From Fimbriimonadaceae bacterium (GTDB lineage: Bacteria > Armatimonadota > Fimbriimonadia > Fimbriimonadales > Fimbriimonadaceae): a stretch of DNA of 5,588 nt. Positions 1 to 5,588 of the stretch are shown here, one piece after another; the first letter of the stretch is position 1; each line of letters begins with the position of its first letter. The translations under genes and the position numbers were made by a program. The notes beneath the pieces were generated by a model. The model worked only from the letters and a program-made list of their open reading frames with translations, searched no databases and was not told the DNA's origin. The stretch is from assembly GCA_014380605.1 (NCBI GenBank), contig JACMJO010000446.1, forward strand, positions 1-5,588, written 5' to 3'.

Positions 1-386
1 ATCTCGGGGCCAGTAATCGCGGCTTGAAAAGCCTTCAATTCCTCCGTGTCTGGCTTGTCTCTTTGAACGGCAACCAGCAGGTGGCTGGGGTCTTCCTCTG
101 CTTCCTTTGGGAAGGGGTTAGAGGCGATAATCTCATCCCACTCCTCGATAGTTCGGACGAAATAGTCGCATTTGACTCCGAGGCGCTTTTCGGTTTGCCC
201 GGCCAGTAAGTTCTCCAAATCATCGCGAGACTTCCCTTTCCCGCTAAAAACGACGTTGCCGCTTTGAAGGAGGGTGACGGCATCCTTGAAGCCGAGGTCG
301 ACAAACATCGCCTTTAGTTCCTTCATCGGAACCATCTTGTTGCCGCCGACATTGATGCCCCGAAGCAAAGCGATGTGCGTCCTCAT
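1..386 (-). CDS. DUF1697 family protein, N-terminal part (cut by the left window edge)
   Basis: The minus strand from the ATG at 386 reads open to the window edge, giving 128 whole codons of a family that is usually about 180 residues, so the C-terminal third lies outside. The start has the family's hallmark: HIALLRGINVGGNKMVPM at residues 4-21, followed by a helix with MKELKAMF and the conserved LLQSGNVVFSG at 39-49. Later come WDEIIASNPF (83-92) and SHLLVAV (101-107), also typical of the family. DUF1697 proteins are small, apparently cytoplasmic, and have no established biochemical function. The ATG at 386 is chosen because it lies directly before the conserved N-terminus and no in-frame ATG occurs just upstream. 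There is no clear ribosome binding site. The gene diverges from the DinB-like gene, with only 32 bp between the two start codons. Confidence 0.9.
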   Translation of the reverse strand, partial: MRTHIALLRGINVGGNKMVPMKELKAMFVDLGFKDAVTLLQSGNVVFSGKGKSRDDLENLLAGQTEKRLGVKCDYFVRTIEEWDEIIASNPFPKEAEEDPSHLLVAVQRDKPDTEELKAFQAAITGPE

Positions 387-418
387 GGCTTGGAGTTTGG
401 CATGGGTAATGTCATGGC

Positions 419-952
419 ATGACGAGAATCGAGGCCTATCGACGCGATGCAGAGTACGCATATCGCGAACTCTTGAAGTCGGTCGAGGGCCTCTCGGAGC
501 GGCACTCCTGGGCCATGCTTCCGCCGGGAGGCGACGACTACCTGCACACCGATGGCTCCATCCACGGGATCGTTCTTCACCTCGCCTCGGTCAAGTGGGC
601 ATACGGGAGCATCTGCTTCCGCAACACCGAAATTCGGTGGCGAGATATCGCGGATCATATTGAGGCGTTCGAGCCGTCTTGGCAAGGCGCACTCGACTAC
701 TTGAAAGAGGGCCAGGAATATTGGATGTTAGGCTGGGCAACTCTCTCGGAAGGACACCTGGACAACATCGTGCCCACCAACTACAAGGAAGATCTGCCCG
801 CCTGGCGGATGATCCAAATCATGAACCACCACGACTCCTATCATGCCGGGCAAATCGCAGTTATCCGCTATGCCACGGTAGAGACCGATACCCGTCCAAT
901 GTCGCAAGCGGAGGACATCCGTAAATACTGTCGAGAGTCCAAACACTGGTGA
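419..952 (+). CDS. DinB/YfiT-like four-helix protein, putative metal-dependent enzyme
   Basis: This 177-residue protein has the size and motif order of the DinB/YfiT superfamily. These are four-helix bundles with a metal site made by three histidines; characterised members include thiol S-transferases that use bacillithiol or mycothiol. Candidate metal ligands are His54 in IVLHLASVKW (helix 2) and His138 and His142 in NHHDSYHAGQI (136-146), the last being the family's most recognisable signature. His49 and His137 are further nearby histidines. No signal peptide or membrane segment is visible, so it is expected in the cytoplasm. The ATG at 419 has no Shine-Dalgarno match at normal spacing; another ATG at 414 is out of frame. 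The stop overlaps the start of the GNAT gene (GTGA), so the two are probably co-translated. The substrate cannot be told from sequence. DinB here is the fold family, not DNA polymerase IV. Confidence 0.88.
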   Translation: MTRIEAYRRDAEYAYRELLKSVEGLSERHSWAMLPPGGDDYLHTDGSIHGIVLHLASVKWAYGSICFRNTEIRWRDIADHIEAFEPSWQGALDYLKEGQEYWMLGWATLSEGHLDNIVPTNYKEDLPAWRMIQIMNHHDSYHAGQIAVIRYATVETDTRPMSQAEDIRKYCRESKHW

Positions 953-1473
953 AGCTGACATTTGAACTGGCGAGGCTCGAGCATGCAAAAGCAATCGAGA
1001 GGATGCGCAATGAGGCAAGCATGGACCTCACGACAAAGATAGGAATCGGGCACTGGAGCGGGAAGTCTCGGGTCGCCTCGATTCGAGAAAGGATCGAACT
1101 CGCCGATCCGACAATCCTCCGTCACCGAACAATCTACGTTGCAACCAGAGATGGGGAGGCGGTTGGGTCGGTAGTTGTCAGCACCTATCCCATCGGCTTC
1201 TGGAAGAAGGAGTATTGGCAAGATCCAGCCGTGATGGGTCTGGGGGCCTACGGCCTGACCGTCTTCCCGAGCCTGCAGGGCCAAGGCGTAGGCCGGTTCC
1301 TGATGGAGGAGGTAGAGCAATTGGCGAGAGACCACCTTATTCCGTTTGTTCGCCTCGATGCCTACTTGGCCAATCCCTTCTCGACCGCCTTCTACCGCAA
1401 GCTAGGTTACGAAGAACGGCGAGAGATCGATGTGAGGGGAGTTCGGCTCATTCTGTTTGAGAAACGGGTCTGA
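949..1473 (+). CDS. GNAT-family N-acetyltransferase
   Basis: A 174-residue protein of the GCN5-related acetyltransferase superfamily, which moves an acyl group from acyl-CoA to an amine. The acetyl-CoA binding loop (motif A, Q/R-x-x-G-x-G) is QGQGVG at residues 110-115. It follows the beta-strand GAYGLTVFPSL (99-109) and precedes the helix RFLMEEVEQLA (116-126). The C-terminal signature AFYRKLGYEE lies at 147-156. An N-terminal strand and helix (FELARLEHAKAIERM) and the central strand IYVATRDGEAVGSVVVS (62-78) complete a normal single-domain GNAT. The GTG start at 949 overlaps the TGA of the upstream DinB-like gene, which supports translational coupling. A weak GAGAG (933-937) is the only Shine-Dalgarno-like element. 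The acceptor substrate is unknown; small-molecule, antibiotic or protein N-terminus acetylation are all possible. Confidence 0.92.
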   Translation: MKLTFELARLEHAKAIERMRNEASMDLTTKIGIGHWSGKSRVASIRERIELADPTILRHRTIYVATRDGEAVGSVVVSTYPIGFWKKEYWQDPAVMGLGAYGLTVFPSLQGQGVGRFLMEEVEQLARDHLIPFVRLDAYLANPFSTAFYRKLGYEERREIDVRGVRLILFEKRV

Positions 1474-1536
1474 GGGCACGTTTATCACTTGTTGAGTTTG
1501 CCAAATCATGTCACACTGCCTTCGTTTTTGTGTCTT
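1474..1536. other. 63 bp gap before the three-gene block, no clear signal
   Basis: This is the only gap of more than a few bases in the plus-strand run. I see no GC-rich hairpin followed by a T-run; the only inverted repeat, AAACG/CGTTT (1462-1466 and 1479-1483), is too weak to be a terminator. TTG triplets at 1489, 1492 and 1498 could serve as starts extending the methyltransferase, or as parts of a -35 element, but no matching -10 hexamer stands out. The gap could hold a promoter for the downstream block or simply be read through from the DinB-GNAT genes. Confidence 0.4.
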
Positions 1537-2184
1537 ATGCAGGATTGGATTAAGAAGCTCTTCGTTGACCCAGGCATGGTTGGAATGGGTCATGACCAGA
1601 GTCAGAATGACCTGAACCTGGGGTTAGGTTGGATCTACTACGGATTGGCTCGGACCATCCGACCCAAGACGGTCGTCGTTATAGGGTCCTATCGGGGGTT
1701 TGTTCCCTTGGTTCTGGGCAAAGCGCTACAAGACAATGGCCAAGGGGAAGTGATCTTCATCGACCCTTCCATGGTTGATGATTTTTGGAAGTGCCCGGAC
1801 TGCGTTAAGGCCCATTTTGCCGCTCACGAGGTCCGCAACATTCGGCACCACCTGTGCACCACCCAAGACTTCGTCAATACGGAGGCGTATCGGAGCCTGG
1901 GCGAGGTTGGATTGCTTTACGTCGATGGCTACCACACCGCCGAGTTCGCCAAGTTCGACCATGAGGCGTTCGCTGACAAGATGGCTCCCAATGGCGTGGT
2001 TCTTTTCCATGACAGCGTGCGAGAACGGGTGACCCGAATCTATGGCGACGACCGGCCATACACCCACACGGTCTGCCAATACATGGACGAGCTTCGCGCT
2101 AATCCGAAATTCGAGGTGCTTTCGTTTGGCGAGGGCGATGGCTTGACTCTGGTGAAAAAAGCGTCCGGTCCGGGAGCCGCCTGA
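1537..2184 (+). CDS. Class I SAM-dependent methyltransferase (Methyltransf_24-like)
   Basis: A 215-residue Rossmann-fold protein. Motif I, which binds S-adenosylmethionine, is VVVIGSYRG (46-54). The acidic residue ending strand 2 is Asp76 in EVIFIDPS (71-78). Strand 4 is GLLYVDGYHT (125-134), and strand 5 is GVVLFHDS (153-160). The D-G-x-H and H-D pair resembles the Methyltransf_24 and cephalosporin-hydroxylase-like group, in which such residues can hold a metal ion. The C-terminus GEGDGLTLVKK (198-208) forms the last strands. The frame is open upstream to a TTG at 1489 (16 extra codons). The ATG at 1537 is preferred because the added residues (LSLPNHVTLP...) look like untranslated sequence, but neither start has a good ribosome binding site. 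A CPDC motif (86-89) stands out. The gene ends 1 bp before the glycosyltransferase gene. The methyl acceptor is unknown, probably an intermediate of the pathway encoded by this block. Confidence 0.87.
   Translation: MQDWIKKLFVDPGMVGMGHDQSQNDLNLGLGWIYYGLARTIRPKTVVVIGSYRGFVPLVLGKALQDNGQGEVIFIDPSMVDDFWKCPDCVKAHFAAHEVRNIRHHLCTTQDFVNTEAYRSLGEVGLLYVDGYHTAEFAKFDHEAFADKMAPNGVVLFHDSVRERVTRIYGDDRPYTHTVCQYMDELRANPKFEVLSFGEGDGLTLVKKASGPGAA
2172..2176 (+). promoter_or_regulatory. Shine-Dalgarno (GGGAG) for the GTG start at 2186
   Basis: GGGAG at 2172-2176 lies within the last codons of the methyltransferase gene and 9 bases before the GTG at 2186. This supports that GTG as the true start, one base after the upstream TGA. 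It is the best-placed Shine-Dalgarno match for any gene in the window. Confidence 0.55.
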
Positions 2185-2185
2185 G

Positions 2186-3118
2186 GTGGCAATACACAGT
2201 CGCCTATGGGCGATCACTTGTCTCTTCAATCCCGCCGGCTATCGGGTTCGAGAAGAGAACTACCGCGTCTTCCGTAAGCACCTGGATTTGCCTTTGGTTA
2301 CGGTCGAGCTCGCCTTTGACGGCCCGTTCACTCTCTCCGAACCTGATGCCGACATTCTCATTCAGATAAGCGGTGGCGACCGGCTATGGCAAAAGGAGCG
2401 ACTCCTCAATCTGGCGCTTCAAGCCTTGCCTGACGAGTGCGATCAAGTGTTGTGGATCGATGCCGACATTGTTCCTTGCGACCCAGCATGGACCAGCGAG
2501 ATCGGCCTTGCGCTTGAGCGAGCCTCCGTTGTCCAAGCATTTGGAATGGTGAACATGCTTGGGCCGTCAGGCGAAACCATGTTGCGAAGCATGTCGACGA
2601 TGTTGGCCCTCAGCCAGATCGGAGAGTCGGAACTGATTCTCTCTGCCACTCTCGATCGGTCCAAAGGTGCGCCCTGCTCGGGCCACGCATGGGCCGCCCG
2701 GCGCGAGGTCGTCCAGGAGCACGGATTCTACGATGGATGCATAGTTGGAGGAGGAGACACGGCATTTCTTTGCGCAGCCACGGGCGACTTTGAGAAGGTC
2801 ATCCAGATGCACCAGATGGGGGAGGCTCAACAAAAGCGCTATCTGGACTGGGCAACCAAGATTCACCGCAAGGTAACCCAAGGCGTTGGGGTGCTCGACT
2901 GTGAGATCGACCACTTATGGCACGGCACCCTTGAGAATCGGAAGGGAAAGCTGAGGCACATCGAACTTAGCCACATCGGGTTCGATCCATATGTGGACGT
3001 TACTTTGGATGAAAACGGAGTTTGGCGTTGGGCAAGCGATCGTCCGGAGCTTCACGGTCACGTTCGAAATTATTTCCTCGCCCGGAGGGAAGATGAGGCT
3101 GGCATCCTGACGAAATGA
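2186..3118 (+). CDS. GT-A-fold glycosyltransferase-like protein
   Basis: A 310-residue protein with the layout of a nucleotide-sugar-dependent glycosyltransferase of the GT-A fold. The N-terminal strand and helix are LWAITCLFNPAGYRVREEN (7-25). LWQKERLLNLALQALP (67-82) leads into the DxD metal and nucleotide-sugar site VLWIDADIVP (88-97; Asp92 and Asp94). HAWAARREVV (167-176) is followed by the glycine-rich GGGDTAFL (188-195), which probably lies near the acceptor or catalytic site. HLWHG (243-247) may give a third metal ligand, as the late histidine does in related GT-A enzymes (inference). The C-terminus has WRWASDRPELH (280-290) and VRNYFLARRED (293-303). No transmembrane segment or signal peptide is visible, so it is probably cytosolic. 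The GTG start is supported by GGGAG nine bases upstream. The stop overlaps the ATP-grasp start. Donor and acceptor are unknown; an anchored polysaccharide role is less likely than a soluble one given the neighbours. Confidence 0.8.
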   Translation: MAIHSRLWAITCLFNPAGYRVREENYRVFRKHLDLPLVTVELAFDGPFTLSEPDADILIQISGGDRLWQKERLLNLALQALPDECDQVLWIDADIVPCDPAWTSEIGLALERASVVQAFGMVNMLGPSGETMLRSMSTMLALSQIGESELILSATLDRSKGAPCSGHAWAARREVVQEHGFYDGCIVGGGDTAFLCAATGDFEKVIQMHQMGEAQQKRYLDWATKIHRKVTQGVGVLDCEIDHLWHGTLENRKGKLRHIELSHIGFDPYVDVTLDENGVWRWASDRPELHGHVRNYFLARREDEAGILTK

Positions 3119-4080
3119 TCGAACCGCGAATCCTTATCGGTCGAGCGCCCCCTATCAATCCCCACCCTTACGACGTGGTCGCGCAATGGATTCAAGAGAA
3201 GTATCCAGATATTGCCCCCCGCTTCCACCTCTGTACTTTTCCTTTCCGACTTCGGGAATCGGCGCCCTATAAGCTCTTCGTTCAATGGGTTCAAGATCCG
3301 ATCGACGTAGTGAACCCAATGACCTTTCTCCAGGCGATGGAGCTTCAGTACGACTGCAATTCACAGGAGATTCCGATCGTGAATGGAGTCGATCGCCATC
3401 GAAACACCGCTAAGATCCAGGCTCATCAGCGATTGTCGGGAGCAGGTATTCGCACCCCACGCATTCACACCTTTCGGAATCCGAAAGAGTTCATGCAAGC
3501 TCTTCCCAACCTCACCTATCCGCTGATCCTTCGGGAAGACGTTTCCCACGGAAAGCAGTTCTGCCTCTTGAACAATGAGGACGATCTGAGACAAGCTCCA
3601 TTTGGGAACTTCTACCGGCCCGTGCTCAGCGAGTTCATCGATGTGCAAAGTGATGATGGCCGGTACCGGAAGTATCGCAGTGTGGTTGCCGGAGGTCGAG
3701 TGATCAGCCACCATGTCCAAGTTTCGGACTCATGGGAGACTCGAGGCAAACAGCGCATCAAGGATGCCGCAACGCGCGAAGAGGAGATTGCCTATATCTC
3801 GAACCCCGATCCGTTTGCAAAAGAGATGCTCGAAGTTGCAAAGGCGCTGGAGTTGGAATTCGCAGGAATCGACTACGCAATCGACCGCAAGGGCGACCTC
3901 GTCGTGTGGGAAGCCAACCAGTATCCGCACCTCCACTTTTCCACCAAGGACCTGATCTATCGGAACTTCGCGATGGAGCGCACCATTGCCGCTATGGTTT
4001 TGTCATACCTTGAGCTCGCCGGAGTTGAGCCGCCTGAAAAACTGGTCCATCAGGCGGGATACGATGTAAGCGTGAACTAA
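3115..4080 (+). CDS. ATP-grasp domain protein, RimK/glutathione-synthetase-like ligase
   Basis: A 321-residue protein with an N-terminal pre-ATP-grasp region (1-95) and an ATP-grasp fold. NTAKIQAHQRLSGAGIRTP (97-115) matches the conserved Lys-containing helix and 'gaGi-x-x-P' turn of this superfamily (Lys100). The next strand and loop are PLILREDVSHGK (136-147). LSEFIDV (171-177) is the adenine-contact strand, and YRKYRSVVAGGRVI (184-197) is the 'R-x-x-V-x-g-g-x-v' segment. GIDYAID (251-257) and LVVWEANQYP (262-271) carry the magnesium-binding Asp253, Glu266 and Asn268. Family members join a carboxylate to an amine or thiol through an acyl-phosphate. The substrate is unknown. The ATG at 3115 overlaps the TGA of the glycosyltransferase (ATGA), and no good Shine-Dalgarno precedes it, so expression probably depends on coupling. 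An Arg-Glu pair stands where a second ATP-binding Lys is usual. The last 30 residues are outside the core fold. Confidence 0.87.
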   Translation: MIEPRILIGRAPPINPHPYDVVAQWIQEKYPDIAPRFHLCTFPFRLRESAPYKLFVQWVQDPIDVVNPMTFLQAMELQYDCNSQEIPIVNGVDRHRNTAKIQAHQRLSGAGIRTPRIHTFRNPKEFMQALPNLTYPLILREDVSHGKQFCLLNNEDDLRQAPFGNFYRPVLSEFIDVQSDDGRYRKYRSVVAGGRVISHHVQVSDSWETRGKQRIKDAATREEEIAYISNPDPFAKEMLEVAKALELEFAGIDYAIDRKGDLVVWEANQYPHLHFSTKDLIYRNFAMERTIAAMVLSYLELAGVEPPEKLVHQAGYDVSVN

Positions 4081-4108
4081 TCGCAGCTGCCAATAGTGAT
4101 TCTTATCT
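4081..4108. other. Short convergent junction without a visible terminator
   Basis: Only 28 bp separate the stop of the ATP-grasp gene from the stop of the convergent serine hydrolase gene. The region contains the palindrome GCAGCTGC (4083-4090), but it has no loop, no adjoining GC-rich stem and no T-run, so it is not a convincing intrinsic terminator on either strand. Termination may be Rho-dependent, or transcripts may run into each other. Confidence 0.6.
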
Positions 4109-5500
4109 CTATTCGTCTTCTATCAACAATCCCGACATCAACCCGCCCGAGAATCCGACCGTCCAATATTTGACTCCATTTGGGATGGTTTGGTGATAAA
4201 GGTTGTCTTGGACTTGGGCTCCCGAAGCGGTTGTCCGAGTTGTCGTCCTCAAGAATTTCAGATCATTGGAGGCATTTAGGTAACCCAGGAGCTCCTTTCG
4301 CACATCAGCGAAGCGAGCGTTCGTTGCAAAATCTTTGATGTTGGGTCCCATAGCGTCGGTGGATTCTCCGGAGCAGGCCTTGCGAACTAAGTCGAAGTGT
4401 TTCTTAGTCTGCTCCCCATCTTGGTTTGCGGGGATTGGCAAAGCCGCGTAGTTCAAGCCGGGAACGTAGCGAATCAGAGCCGCACGGGCCATCCCGAAGA
4501 CGTTACCGTCATAGGTGTTACAAAACGCCCAGACCGAGGCGTGCTGATCGGGATAGCGGCGATAGATGCACGTGAAACCGTTGGTCTGGCCCGAGTGGTT
4601 GAGCTCCTTCTGCCCCCGAAAAGTCGTGGAGAACCATCCATAGCCGTAGGTGTTGACTGTGCCATCGTTGAACTTGGTTGGCGTCCAAATCTTGGCCAAC
4701 AGATCCTTCTTGAGCAGTTTCTCAGTGTAGAGCGCTTCGTCCCATCTCATGAGATCGTCGAGAGTCGAGACGATGCCGCCAGCGCCCAGAGTCGAAGTCC
4801 AAGCGATCGCCGGTTGCTTGGTCCGGGTTCCGCTCCGACTGTGATAGCCCGTCATGGTTTTGACTTGGCTGGGCTTTGGATAGGTGTAAGTAGATTTCAT
4901 CCCAAGCTTGTCGAACATGCGGTTCTGCATGAATCGGCTTAGCGGCATACCGCTCTTCTTTTCCACAATCATGCTTATCAAGAAGTAGCCCGTGTTGCTG
5001 TACTCGAACTTCTCGCCGGGCTTAAACGCTGGCTCCTTCTTGGCGGCTTGCTCGATGATCTCCTTGGGTTGGCGAGGAAGGTTATAGAAATCGTAAGTCG
5101 CGATCTCCTCATAATCCGGCACGCCCGACATGTGATGAAGGACCTGATCCAACGTCGCCGATCGCCAAGCGGTGGGAAGATCGGGAATCGCGGCGCCAAG
5201 CATCTCATCCAGCTTCAACTTGCCATCCTGCACCAGCATGAGGGCGGCGACGGCGGTGAACTGCTTGGAGAGCGAACCGATCTCAAACGCCATATTCACA
5301 GTGGTGGGCGCCTTGTCGACCTCATCGGCAACGCCAAACGCCTTTTCATAGACCACTCGACCGTCCTTGGCAACTCGAATGCCCGCGCCAGGCACTTTGC
5401 TGGCAACAAAGGCTCGGTCCAGGCGGGCATCGAACTCTGCCTGCGAAGGCAATTGAGGCGAGAGACAGACCGAGACAAGGAGGAGTGACAGGGCTGGCAT
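4109..5500 (-). CDS. Secreted serine hydrolase, class C beta-lactamase-related (S12/Pfam Beta-lactamase)
   Basis: A 463-residue penicillin-binding-fold hydrolase. All three active-site elements are present. The nucleophile motif SxxK is SLSK (76-79) in FEIGSLSKQF, YxN is YSN (167-169) in FEYSNTGYFL, and the third-strand motif is HSG (302-304) in place of KTG. LHHMSGVPDY (121-130) and GAGGIVSTLDDLMRWDEAL (239-257) are typical of the family. Members include esterases, D-aminopeptidases, carboxypeptidases and class C beta-lactamases, so the substrate cannot be named. The first 20 residues form a short hydrophobic segment (LSLLLVSVCL) ending near SQA, consistent with a signal peptide, though without an N-terminal positive charge. 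Cys12 is preceded by Val, so a lipoprotein is unlikely. Residues about 350-463 are a C-terminal extension beyond the catalytic domain. The gene is convergent to the ATP-grasp gene and starts at ATG 5500 without a Shine-Dalgarno. Confidence 0.92.
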   Translation of the reverse strand: MPALSLLLVSVCLSPQLPSQAEFDARLDRAFVASKVPGAGIRVAKDGRVVYEKAFGVADEVDKAPTTVNMAFEIGSLSKQFTAVAALMLVQDGKLKLDEMLGAAIPDLPTAWRSATLDQVLHHMSGVPDYEEIATYDFYNLPRQPKEIIEQAAKKEPAFKPGEKFEYSNTGYFLISMIVEKKSGMPLSRFMQNRMFDKLGMKSTYTYPKPSQVKTMTGYHSRSGTRTKQPAIAWTSTLGAGGIVSTLDDLMRWDEALYTEKLLKKDLLAKIWTPTKFNDGTVNTYGYGWFSTTFRGQKELNHSGQTNGFTCIYRRYPDQHASVWAFCNTYDGNVFGMARAALIRYVPGLNYAALPIPANQDGEQTKKHFDLVRKACSGESTDAMGPNIKDFATNARFADVRKELLGYLNASNDLKFLRTTTRTTASGAQVQDNLYHQTIPNGVKYWTVGFSGGLMSGLLIEDE

Positions 5501-5502
5501 AG

Positions 5503-5551
5503 TGGCAGTGTATACGATGACTCTGGCCCTTGTAATTCCAACTTGGCAGTG
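5503..5551. repeat. Two direct copies of TGGCAGTG around the putative promoter
   Basis: TGGCAGTG occurs at 5503-5510 and again at 5544-5551, exactly 41 bp apart start to start, close to four helical turns. On the minus strand both read CACTGCCA. One copy lies just upstream of the proposed -35; the other overlaps the end of the -10 and the expected transcription start. That placement is what paired operator sites would show. An 8-base repeat in such a short region can arise by chance at a low but real rate. An imperfect palindrome, CCAACTTGG (5538-5546), overlaps the distal copy. Confidence 0.35.
5509..5536 (-). promoter_or_regulatory. Putative promoter of the serine hydrolase gene
   Basis: On the minus strand ATTACA (5531-5536) and TATACA (5509-5514) are separated by 16 bases, each matching 4 of 6 consensus sigma-70 positions. 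The -10 hexamer ends 8 bases before the ATG at 5500. Transcription would therefore be expected to start at or within a couple of bases of the start codon, giving a leaderless or nearly leaderless mRNA, in keeping with the missing Shine-Dalgarno. The match is moderate and could be chance. Confidence 0.4.
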
Positions 5552-5588
5552 CTATTCAGGGAACTTGTGCGTCGGAGGAGCCGTGCTG

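Noticed and set aside
274..663. 129-codon open frame on the plus strand
   Set aside because: It overlaps the DUF1697 N-terminus on the opposite strand and the DinB-like gene in another frame; both of those have family motifs and this does not.
868..1335. 155-codon open frame on the minus strand
   Set aside because: It is antisense to the GNAT gene and the end of the DinB-like gene, and shows no family features; a frame shadow.
1513..1519. CACTGCC upstream of the methyltransferase, resembling the CACTGCCA repeat at the right edge
   Set aside because: Only seven bases match, and a 7-mer is expected by chance about this often in a window of this size.
1508..1615. Small ORF of 35 codons with three cysteines, considered as a precursor peptide for the ATP-grasp block
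   Set aside because: It mostly overlaps the methyltransferase coding region out of frame, has no Shine-Dalgarno and no leader/core organisation.
1726..2229. 167-codon open frame on the minus strand
   Set aside because: It is antisense to the methyltransferase, which has clear SAM-binding motifs; no domain is visible in the antisense product.
4083..4090. Palindrome GCAGCTGC in the convergent junction, considered as a terminator
   Set aside because: It has no loop, no extended stem and no T-run, so it would not form a stable terminator hairpin.
4397..4942. 181-codon open frame on the plus strand
   Set aside because: It lies fully antisense to the serine hydrolase, whose three catalytic motifs are intact, and its translation has no recognisable domain.

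Overview
The window is a compact, moderately GC-rich (by eye) bacterial chromosomal segment holding six complete protein genes and one gene cut by the left edge. Genes are nearly contiguous, with several 1-4 bp junctions, and there are no RNA genes, mobile elements or CRISPR repeats that I can see. The gene mix (a DUF1697 protein, a DinB-like protein, a GNAT acetyltransferase and an exported beta-lactamase-family serine hydrolase) is common in free-living soil or water bacteria. It would fit phyla such as Armatimonadota, Acidobacteriota or Bacillota, but the sequence does not let me place it.

Layout. On the minus strand at 1-386 is the N-terminal part of a DUF1697 protein. Only 32 bp away, a plus-strand run begins: a DinB/YfiT-like protein (419-952) overlaps a GNAT acetyltransferase (949-1473) by 4 bp. 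After a 63 bp gap comes a tight three-gene block: a class I SAM-dependent methyltransferase (1537-2184), a GT-A-fold glycosyltransferase-like protein (2186-3118) and an ATP-grasp ligase-like protein (3115-4080). The spacings in that block are 1 bp and a 4 bp ATGA overlap. It ends 28 bp from the 3' end of a convergent gene for a secreted serine hydrolase of the class C beta-lactamase (S12) type (complement 4109-5500). Its upstream region at the right edge carries a plausible promoter and an 8 bp direct repeat.

The most interesting unit is the methyltransferase, glycosyltransferase and ATP-grasp block. The three enzyme classes (methyl transfer, sugar transfer, ATP-dependent carboxylate-amine or related ligation) are translationally linked. 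Together they look like a small biosynthetic or tailoring pathway whose product is not evident. No precursor peptide, exporter or regulator was found inside the window. The DinB-GNAT pair upstream may be a separate small unit or share transcription with the block.

Translation signals are unusual. Most starts, including those of the first genes of transcription units (386, 419, 1537, 5500), lack a clear Shine-Dalgarno sequence. The predicted promoter of the serine hydrolase lies so close to its ATG that its mRNA may be leaderless.
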